From Tricholoma matsutake (Eukaryota; Basidiomycota; Agaricomycetes; Agaricales; Tricholomataceae), in contig AP026544.2 in the NCBI GenBank assembly GCA_026075535.2, positions 2,604,001 through 2,668,000 of the forward strand: DNA of 64,000 bases. The letters are read 5' to 3'. The notes under the pieces were generated by a model, which did no database searches, was not told the DNA's origin, and was given only the letters and a program-made list of their open reading frames with translations. Numbering within the stretch: position 1 is the stretch's first letter; each line of letters starts with the position of its first letter. Below, piece after piece: positions 56,040 through 64,000 of this stretch. The translations under genes were made by a program, and so were the position numbers.

Positions 56040-56640
56040 TGTGTTGGCTCGTTTGCAGGTGGTGGTGTCGTTACTAGTAGATTATAACCTAGAAAACTAA
56101 AAAAACAAGTCCGTTAGTTTATAAAAACAAAAAGCAAATGAAAAAAACTCACATAGGGCCCAAACGACGTGATCTGCGTCGTTTGGGCCCGTGTTGGCTC
56201 GCTTGCGGGTGGTGGCGTCGTTACTAGTAGATTATAACCTAGAAAACTAAAAAAATGAGTTAGTTAGTTTATTAAAACAAAAACCAAACAAAAAAAACTT
56301 ACGTAGGGCCCAAACGATGCAATCTGCGTCGTTTGCGAGTGGTGGCATCGTTGCCAGTAGATTATAACCTAGAAAGCTAAAAAAAAGGTTAGTTAGTTTA
56401 TAAAAACAAAAAGCAAATGCAAAAAACCTTACTTAGGGCCCAAACGACGCGATCTGCATCGTTTGGGCCTGTGTTCTGTCCAATCACGTCGTTTGGGCCC
56501 ATGTTATTTCTGGCAGTCGAGTAGAACCTATAAAACAAACGAAACAAGTTAGTTAGTATGAAAAAACAAGAAGCAAACAAAAAAAAACATACTTAGGCCC
56601 AAAACGACGCGATCTGCGTTGTTTGGGCCCGCGTTCCGTC
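56040..56640. repeat. Tandem block of about 140 bp units in element A
   Basis: AGTAGATTATAACCTAGAAA recurs near 56076, 56225 and 56359, with a weaker fourth copy near 56517. Each unit carries a palindrome of the form GGGCCCAAACGACG...CGTCGTTTGGGCCC. The block accounts for most of the extra length of A over B. Confidence 0.75.
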
Positions 56641-56899
56641 CAGTCGGCTCGTTTGAAGGTGGTGGTGATGGTGGCATTGGGCATGGGAACAGTGGTGGTG
56701 GGTGCGCATGCAGTGGTGGTGGTAGAGTGGAGAGGAGGAGGCGGCGGCGTTGGCGACAGTGGTGGTGGTGGTTGTGAGCTGGCAGTCATGTGTCACGTAT
56801 CATGTGTATGCATACTTATTAATTATTCCGTTAATGGCTGTGATTAACTACGTACCTTGGTTGGGTAATAAAAGTATTAAATGTATGCCCAAGAATAAT

Positions 56900-56972
56900 T
56901 GCTTGGTAGCTCAGTGGTTAAGCGTGCTGTTATGTGTGCAGACCCAAGGTCAAGGGTTCAATTCTTGTTGTA
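56900..56972 (+). repeat. tRNA-like module, right end of A
   Basis: Box A-like TAGCTCAGTGGTTAAGC matches the tRNA consensus, and box B-like GGTTCAATTC lies in a paired T-arm-like context (CAAGG...TCTTG). Acceptor and anticodon stems do not pair well, so this is not called as a tRNA gene. Confidence 0.65.
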
Positions 56973-57229
56973 TGTTGAACTTTTATTTGGGGAAGCACAT
57001 GCATTCTGGTTATTCTGGTTAGTCTGGTTATTCCTGTTATTCTGGTTGTGATGAGTCTGGTCAGATTCCGGGGATTCTGGGTGTAAATTGGATCCTTATT
57101 CCGACCGGAATTGTGCTGCATAGGGACAACTACATACAAAAAAAATTCCACCGCATTCTAGAAATTCTGGAAATTCCAGCCGGACAAACTGGAATCCAAC
57201 CGGAATAGGTGGGGCAGTGTAAAGTACTC

Positions 57230-57413
57230 GCCTATATGATCGCTTTATGCACCCAACTACCTTGCAAGATGCTTGTGAAGCATACGCTGCCATGCATTAC
57301 TTGGACAAGCTTGGTATTCAAGGATATTATGATACTCTCATCGATCATGCCCAGAACATGTCGGTATACCCGGATGCATACAACATCATGGACACCACCT
57401 TCCTATGTGGCCT
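57230..57413 (+). pseudogene. Gypsy-3 gag island between elements A and B
   Basis: 184 bp of gag survives between the two insertions, including both neighbouring target duplications. The frame reads MHPTTLQDACEAYAAMHY then YYDTLIDHAQNMSVYPDAYN, a helical retrotransposon gag segment. It continues after B at 61128. Confidence 0.85.
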
Positions 57414-57670
57414 GAGTACTTTACACTCCCCCACCTATTCCGGTTGGATTCTGGTTTGTCCGGCCAGAATTTCTGGAATTTCTGGAATCTGGTGGAATTT
57501 TTTTTGTATGTAGTTTTCCCTATGCAGCACAATTCCAGTCAGAATAAGGATCCAATTTACACCCAGAATCCCTGGAATCTGACCGGACTCATCACAACCG
57601 GAATAACAGGAATAACCAGACTAACCAGAATAACCAGAATGCACATGCTTCTCCAAATAAAAGTTCGACA

Positions 57671-57745
57671 TACAACAAGAATTGAACCCTTGACCTTGGG
57701 TCTGCATATCACAGCATGCTTAACCACTGAGCTACCAGGTAATCA
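57671..57745 (-). repeat. tRNA-like module, left end of B
   Basis: Counterpart of 56900-56972: on the minus strand TAGCTCAGTGGTTAAGC is followed by GGGTTCAATTCTTG. It reads outward, toward the element terminus. Confidence 0.6.
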
Positions 57746-58449
57746 TTCCTCTACATACATTCAATACCTTTATGACCAAACCAAGGTGCATAGTTAACTG
57801 CAGCCATTAATGGAATAATTAATAAGTACGCATACATGCATGACATGTGACATGTGACTGCCAGCTCACAACCACCACCACCACCGTTGTCAATGCCACC
57901 TCCTCCTCTCCACTCTACCACCACCACTGCGTGTGCACCTGCCACCACCATTCCCATGCCCACTGCCACCATCACCACCACCTTCAAACAAGCCAACTGG
58001 ACGGAATGCAGGCCCAAACGACGTTGCCATCGTTTGGGCCATAGATAAGTTTTTTTCTTTTTTCTTTTTCTTTTTATCAATCAACTAATTGTAATTTATT
58101 GCTTTTTAGGTTGTATACTACTGGGGACGACCTGCCACAATAAAAAATGCACAACCCATGCCCATGCCCACCCGACCCCCTCCTCCCCATTCAAATGGGA
58201 TGTGAGGCTGTTGACATGGGCTAGGAGGGTGCAGAGGGATGCCAGGAGACCCCAGAAGGGGGGTACCTGCCTAGTAAGCACCCACCAACCTCTGTACTTG
58301 TGCCACATCGCACTGACATGCCCAAACTCCCACCTGCCCCCCCAAAAAAAAAAAAAAACAGAAATCCAAACAGGGGATGACAGCAACAAACAATGACAAG
58401 CCACCCACCCCCAGCCTCATGAGCAACTGCTTGTGGGGTGGATCGCAGG

Positions 58450-60259
58450 TAGTGTTTGAAGGTCCAGTTTGGTCCAATTTTTTGACCATGACTGGCCGCA
58501 ACCACAACTGCAACTGGTTGAGACCACAACCTCCATCTCAGGCAACTGGACCAGACCATGTACAACCGGTCCATATCGGTCCGGTTGCAGTCCACCAACT
58601 GATTTCAACTGGTCTTCTACAGGACTGGTCGAGACCAGTTGAAACCGGTCCTAGAACCAGTCTAGACTGGTTTTTTAGTACTACAAGTCAATACTAACTA
58701 AATTCTATTGTATACTTTACATACACCAACTACATTCACACTAATTAACACAAACACAATGTTAGAAATAGAAAAAGAAAGAAAAGAAAACTGCCCACTG
58801 GCTCGCATTTGCAGCAAGGGCGGGCATTGTGTGGCCAGGCGGTGTGATGATGTTGTTGTGGTATTGCTGATCCCCGCTGTTGTTCGTGGGCATGGGTGGC
58901 GCATGGGGGTGGTTTGGGGGTGTTGCATGGTGGGTGAGTAACGTTGTTAGCCATCATTTGTAGTCCTCCAGTGTGTCATCATTAGTCATCATTGTCATCG
59001 TCCCCAGCTGCATCACTATGATGTGGCTGTGGCTGTGGTCGTCGATGTCCAGGAATGGGCCTTCAGCACCTTGCGAGTCGACGTCGTTACAAAAAAAATA
59101 AGAATAGTTGGTAAAAGAAAAAAATGAACATAAAAAAACACATACTCTATGGCCCAAACAATGCAAGCCATCGTTTAGGCCACTTGGCTTTGTGTTCATT
59201 AGTGGTGCTTCGGGGGAGGTAGTAACAGACTTGAGTTTAGGCCACTTGGCTTTGTGTCCATTAGCGGTGCTTTGGGGGAGGTAGTAACAGACTTGAAACC
59301 TATAAAACAAAACAACATGGTTAGTAGTAAGAATAAGAATAATATGAAACTCACCTTGAATGTGCATGATGTGGCATGTTTCCAGCCATGTGTCTCACTG
59401 TTCAGTGCCATTTGATGTGGTGGAAGGGGCCCTCCCAATCGTGTTGCTGTTTGTCATCCCCCCCCCCGCATTCGTGTCATCATTCGTCATCCCCTCACCA
59501 TCATCAGCACCTCCATCTCCCCCTGTGAGCAGTGGCTCGTAGGCGGGGTGGTGGTGCTATGTGATGTGGCATTGGTAGTGGTGTGGCAGCATAGGGTGGT
59601 GGTACCACATCGTCATCGTTGTCGTCATTGTTGCCCGCCAATATCACACCTAAAAAAGAAAACAAATTGGTTGGTAGAAAAAAAAGAAATCAAGAAAAAT
59701 ACAAACATACCTATGGGCCCAAATGATGACTAGCAATGTTTGGGCCCACTTTGTGTTCGTTCACTTGCGGTGCAGTAGAAGGGTGGACAGTGGGAGAGGT
59801 GGGCAGCATTGTGGGTAACAGTGGTTGTGGGAGTTTTTTGGCAAGTGGCACCACTTGTGTTTTTGGGAGCACAAACACGACCACATGGTCCGTGTGCATC
59901 AATGGGTATATAAACACCCACCAAACAACTGATATTTTGGTCTCGTACCACCTAGCAAAATAGTATAATTAGTTATGATTAGTACTTATACTAGTTCTTT
60001 TTTCTTCTTATCTACAAAACTTTATGTGTATATGTAGTGGCAGTGACAGTAGTGCATTCTGTATACTATGAAAAGACTGGTTGCAACCGATTGCAACCGG
60101 TTTTGTAACAGTTTTTGAATATCTTCTAAACTGGGCAACTGGCAACCCAACCACCTCTAAAAGTGAGCAACCGCAACCAAAAAATGGACCGGACTGAGTG
60201 TCGGTCCAGTTGGGTCTTTGGTCTTTTTCTGGTCCATAGGACTGGACCTTCAAACACTA
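58450..60259. mobile_element. hAT-like non-autonomous element (1810 bp) inside element B
   Basis: A perfect 19 bp terminal inverted repeat, TAGTGTTTGAAGGTCCAGT, is flanked by ATCGCAGG (58442-58449) and ATCGCGGG (60260-60267), an 8 bp duplication with one CpG-type transition. Subterminal ACTGGT/ACCAGT words are dense (58480-58680 and 60065-60240). The interior has GGCCCAAA...TTTGGGCC palindromes (near 59150 and 59718) like those of elements A and B. No transposase frame. Confidence 0.85.
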
Positions 60260-60445
60260 ATCGCGGGTGGAACGACAACGACAACAAGCCACCCACCCCC
60301 AGGTGGAACGTGGGTGGAATGATGCCCAGGCGCAGGGATAGGAGACAACAATGCACCACCCACCCCCAGCCTCACAAGCAACTGCTCGTGGGGTGGATCA
60401 CGGGTGGAATGACAGACAACACACCTAGCACAGCGGGGTCGTGTC

Positions 60446-60714
60446 CCCTCCCCCTCCCCCGCACTTTGCATGGGGAGGGATTTTTTTGTACTTTTAATTA
60501 TTTATTAGTATTGTGCCCCCCCTCCCCCATTTTGCATGGGGGAGGGATTTTTTTCTTCATGTTTTTACCTCCCCCCTCGCGCCGAACGTGAGGGGTTAGC
60601 TTTTTATGTATATAAATAAAACTCCCTCTCGCATCTTGTGAGAGGGAGGATTTTTTGTTTATGTATGTAATCACAATCATCCCCACTCCCTTGCATTCAA
60701 TGTGAGGGATGTGG
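60446..60714. repeat. Hairpin series in element B
   Basis: The inverted counterpart of the five-hairpin series of element A, in reverse order, with the same CCCTC/GAGGG arms and AT-rich spacers. Confidence 0.78.
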
Positions 60715-60807
60715 TTAATTAAAAAATTTTGATCTTAACTACTTCAAAAAAAATTAGAGTTGTGAGTTTGAGTGTCATGAATAAACCTTATATTACTACC
60801 TGATAAC

Positions 60808-60898
60808 TCTCCTGTGGCTCAACTGGTTAAGCACACATGTTGGGTTTGTCATGTGATCACTCTAATCAAGATGTCTTGAGTTCAATCCTTACTCTGCA
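60808..60898 (+). repeat. tRNA-like module, right end of B
   Basis: Counterpart of 55198-55290: TGGCTCAACTGGTTAAGC followed after about 55 nt by GAGTTCAATCC, reading outward. Confidence 0.6.
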
Positions 60899-61127
60899 CA
60901 AATATATTTTGTAGGCACTTTGACAACTTAAGGCTTGAAATTTGACTATCCATTAGGGTATATACTCTAAGTTGAGCATCTGGAGTAACCAGAATCTGGT
61001 TGGAATAACTGGAATAACTGGACTCTGACCAGAATAACCAGAATAACTGGACTCCAACCAGAATAACTGGACTCTGACTGGAATAACTGGACTCCAATCG
61101 GAATAGGTGGGGGAGGGTAAATTACAG

Positions 61128-62384
61128 CGTGGCCTTCCTAAGGAAATGCACACAAAAATGCTTGAGAATGGTCTCATGCCAAAAGCAAATACCGTTGAGG
61201 ATTTCGTATCTGAAGGCAAAGCATTGGAAGTGGCTATGAAAACCATGGAACATTACAATCGGCATTCAACAAGTACTACTCATACTACGGAAACATCGAA
61301 GGCCCAAGGCTGACATGAGGATAAGGCAAGGAAGGTGGCATAACCTTCATGAAGAGATTGGACCTGAACCAGGACAACAGTGGATTGAAACCAAGAATCT
61401 TTGTAAATAACCATGAACAACTATAGATTGAACTTCAAGCCCAGGAATAATGATGATCAAAAAGTGTCCAAGGCACACCACAATAATGACAAACTTGCAG
61501 CCATACCTGCAGGAGTGGACATGGATTGTTTCAATTGTGATGAGCCAGACTATGCTAGGGACTGCAAGAAACCAAAATGGAATAAGTCACATGTCTGAGC
61601 AGCCCACATTGCTATAGCTGAAGGAGAAAATATGGATGACAACGAACAGGATGATCAAATATCAGAGCATGGCACCCAACAGTCTACTGGATCTCAAGGC
61701 TACCAGAGTGACGAGGAAGAAATGGTCGAGGTCGACATATATGACAATAACGACTGGTACAACCATGTATCTGACCCTGAACATATGTTCGCAATCGGAG
61801 AAACAGACTGAACTCTGGTCACAAAGTCTTGCAAGGATGGACTGGCACAGGATATAGACAAGGCCTGCTTTCAAAAGGTACACTTATGCACAGATAAAAC
61901 AACAAGACCCCGACCAGACTACAAACCTGAAGAAAGGGAGTGTTTAGCCATGCTGATATCTATTGGTGGATGTGAAGCATGGACACTCTGGGATTCAGGA
62001 AGCATGATGATGGGTCTTACCCCCACATTTGCTCAAGTTGCTGACATTCGAGTCTTCCCATTAATGAACCCTCATGTACTACAATTGGGAACTGTAGAAA
62101 GTCAGGCAACAGTGAATCATGGTGCAGAGGTTAAACTGGAAGCCCCAGGCATAAGTGATGAGACTTATGTAGATATCGCAAACTTCAACCATTATGATAT
62201 GATCATCAGAACCCCATTCATGCACAAGAATAAAGTAATACTAGACTTCGAGAATAAACAAATCATCATCAATGGCAAACCAACACCGGCTGTGAAGATA
62301 CTGTTGGACAACAGTGACAGATGCTTGTGCCGATATCAGTCGACAAACATAAGAATTGACTACATGGTAGTAAGCCAACCATAG
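61128..62384 (+). pseudogene. Gypsy-3 gag end, zinc knuckle and protease
   Basis: Gag resumes with PKEMHTKMLENGLMPKANTV, continues to TGA at 61311, then reads a damaged knuckle (CFNCDEPDYARDC) that has lost the usual Gly-His. After TGA stops at 61596 and 61809 comes an aspartic protease domain (LWDSGSMMMGLTPTF, with flap-like NFNHYDMIIRTPF, 61950-62384). The DSG triad is kept. The frame shifts near 62370. Confidence 0.8.
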
Positions 62385-64000
62385 AAGAAATACTGGATGA
62401 TGACAATAAGAAAAATGGATGCACACTACCTGAAGGAGTTCCTGCACTCCTTATGGACAATGAAGAATTTAAAGATCTTCAACAAGGGGAAAAACTGGCA
62501 CTGAAACTGTCAAAACCTAAGAACACTCGTGAAAAAACTAATGTTATGGAATGTCAACCAACATCCTCTAAAGTGAAAGCAGAAGATATGACTATGGACA
62601 AAGAAGAGAAGATCTTCGAGGAACAAAATAATGCAATGATGAGTAAAAGCACTTGTTCATTTTGGGATAGACCGACACCTCGACCTCAACATGACTGGCT
62701 ACATGACCCCAGAATGCCAGATGAATGGAACACTGTAATAGCATCCATGAGAGCCTATGAAGGAAACCATACATCACCAAAGGGAGAACAGTACTGAAAT
62801 GCTCTCAAGGACGAGACATCTGATCCTTCAGAGTTCATGGGACAACAACCCAGCCCACTGGACTATGTCAGGAAGCAATCGTCCATATGATTGAAACCTC
62901 AGAAGACTGATTCAGAACAGGACTTCAAAACCCTTTGGTCTAGGTTCCACAAACCTAAGAAGCCACCAGAACCACATGAGAAACAACGTGAAGAACACCG
63001 GGGAGAGAAAGGCAAGTCCAGAGAGTTGGGACTTACCGAAGAAGACTACCCACGATTACAACAACAATGGTATGATGAGTTCTCAGATATCCTAGGGGGA
63101 ACTCGGGACCAACTACCACCTTGGAGAGAGGTGAATCATGAGATTCACCTTATCAACAATAACAAGCAGTACCACTACCACCTACCTAAGGTACTGAACT
63201 CCTTGTGTGAACAGTTCCACGAGAAGGTCAACCGATACGTGAATGCTGGATGGTGGGAACCACGATCTGTGAACCAAGCGGCTCCAATGCTCTGCTTGAG
63301 CAAGAAGGATGGGAAGACACAAACCATGGTAGATGCCCGTCAAAGAAATGAAAATATGATTAAGGATGTTATGCCCTTACCAGACCAAGATATTATTCAT
63401 GAAGATGTGGCCCGAGCCAAGATTCATTCAAAAGTCAACTTATCTGACACATATGAACAGGTCCGAGTACGGGAAGAAGATGTATGCAAGACTGCATTTG
63501 CCACAATTGCAGGAACCTACATTAGCAATATCATGCAACAAGGAGACTGTAATGCACTGGCAACCTTCCAATGACTTATGACATCCATATTCAGAGATGT
63601 CATTGGTAAATTTATGCATGTATACTTAGATGATATCTTCATCTACTCAGAACAGATCGACTGCCTTGGTCATGTTATTGACAAGAATGGCATACATGCA
63701 GATCCCGACAAACTCTCTCGTATCAGGGAATGGCAAACACCACAAAACTACAATGACATCCAACACTTTGTAGGCTTGGTAAACTACTTAGCCAACTTCC
63801 TACTAGATATCACGCATTATATGAGACCTTTATTAGCTATGACACAAAATGGAACCCCCTTCCATTGGTGACCAATTCACCAATGTTGCTTTGACATGAT
63901 CAAACAAATATGCTGCAAGACACCAATCATTGCACCTATCAACCCCAAACACCAGGATGAACTGATCTGGGTGATATGTGATGCGTCTAAATCAGGCATA
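62385..64000 (+). pseudogene. Gypsy-3 linker, reverse transcriptase and start of RNase H (right edge)
   Basis: A charged linker (62453-62797) precedes RT: LPPWREVNHEIHLI, then LCLSKKDGKTQTMVDARQRN, and the catalytic VYLDDIFIYSE near 63620. The RT thumb has LGHVIDKNGIHADPDKL and the connection reads FVGLVNYLANFLLDITHYM. At the right edge ELIWVICDASKSG starts RNase H. TGA codons at 62796, 62889, 63572 and 63869 interrupt it. Confidence 0.85.

Larger units (their letters stand above)
54938..57229. mobile_element. Element A: non-autonomous TIR element with 8 bp TSD
   Basis: It is flanked by GCCTATAT at 54930-54937 and 57230-57237. The termini are inverted and share CCCACCTATTCCGG within about 35 bp. 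Inside each end are short tandem units (GTCCAGTTATTCC / TTATTCTGGT) and then a tRNA-like module reading outward. The interior has a hairpin series, a repeated CCACGAGCAGTTGCTCGTG-like palindrome and a tandem block (56040-56640). There is no transposase. An 8 bp duplication suggests hAT or a similar superfamily. Confidence 0.82.
57414..61127. mobile_element. Element B: inverted copy of element A, with a nested hAT-like element
   Basis: Flanks TGTGGCCT (57406-57413) and CGTGGCCT (61128-61135) form an 8 bp duplication with one transition. Its left end matches the right end of A and its right end (reverse complement CTGTAATTTACCC) matches the left end of A, so it is the same element in opposite orientation. 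Removing the nested element (58450-60259 plus 8 bp) leaves about 1.9 kb against 2.3 kb for A. Confidence 0.85.
52734..64000 (+). mobile_element. Gypsy-3: Ty3/gypsy element, runs past the right edge, with nested TIR elements
   Basis: Gag begins at 53018 and is split by elements A (54938-57229) and B (57414-61127). Zinc knuckle, protease and RT follow, and RNase H begins at the right edge. The putative 5' LTR is 52734-52910. It seems to have entered the 3' LTR of Gypsy-1 at AGCTC (52729-52733). The frames are interrupted almost only by TGA. Confidence 0.75.

Noticed and set aside
55468..56087. Several overlapping open frames of 60-115 codons in element A
   Set aside because: They arise from G/C-rich palindromes and low-complexity sequence open on both strands; no domain or splice logic.
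56553..56847. His/Thr/Pro-rich open frames (also 57751-58084)
   Set aside because: They come from GGT/ACC trinucleotide-rich sequence inside elements A and B, with opposite strands equally open.
56900..56972. Genuine tRNA gene
   Set aside because: Box A and box B are good, but acceptor and anticodon stems do not pair, and the module is repeated at mobile-element ends.

Overview
The window looks like a transposon-rich stretch of a filamentous fungal genome, most likely a basidiomycete (Agaricomycetes). The reasons are short GT-AG introns of about 50-60 nt, Ty1/copia, Ty3/gypsy, Tad-like LINE, PIF/Harbinger and hAT-like elements, and a few host genes of types common in that group (MARVEL-like membrane protein, F-box protein, WD40 protein, methyltransferase-like protein). 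No prokaryotic, viral or CRISPR feature was seen.

Layout. 1-1019: the 3' LTR of an element that lies mostly left of the window interrupts a WD40-repeat gene on the minus strand. 1240-1790: degenerate minisatellite. 1866-4461: PIF/Harbinger gene pair, with a transposase on + (one apparent frameshift) converging on an apparently intact three-exon Myb/SANT-like gene on -. 4462-13500: gene-poor, with decayed or hypothetical minus-strand exons; the best is a three-exon gene at 9699-10474. 14335-18322: a small island of host genes, namely a seven-exon methyltransferase-like gene (333 aa), an F-box pseudogene, and a four-exon MARVEL-like gene (199 aa).

19174-24632: a complete-boundary Copia element (346 bp LTRs, TSD AGCAC) on -, inserted into one copy of a duplicated sequence whose empty-site copy lies at about 25124-25472. 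26436-26557: a 122 bp MITE with a 10 bp TSD. 27183-31545: a second Copia (+), truncated at its 3' end, whose single gag-pol frame is broken only by five TGA codons. 32268-33111: a hAT-like MITE.

33948 to the right edge is a multi-level nest. Gypsy-1 (33948-52733) contains a Tad-like LINE (36667-48568, TSD GATATTCCC, poly(A) tail). The LINE contains a solo LTR (36788-37484, TSD CTGTG) and Gypsy-2 (42517-48563, TSD GTACA). A further 1.3 kb insert sits in Gypsy-1 at 49140-50460. Gypsy-3 (52734 to beyond the window) appears to have inserted into the 3' LTR of Gypsy-1. Gypsy-3 gag in turn carries two inverted copies of one TIR element (A 54938-57229, B 57414-61127), and B carries a hAT-like element (58450-60259). 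LTR divergence agrees with this order (Gypsy-1 about 7 percent, Gypsy-2 about 1 percent).

Stops inside the retroelement frames are overwhelmingly TGA at positions where arginine CGA is expected, and LTR-LTR differences are mostly CpG transitions. Together these point to methylation-linked C-to-T decay. The less usual observations are an array of six hairpins in the solo LTR, tRNA-like pol III box A/B modules next to both termini of elements A and B, serial hairpins inside those elements, and a Tf1-like self-priming candidate in Gypsy-2.
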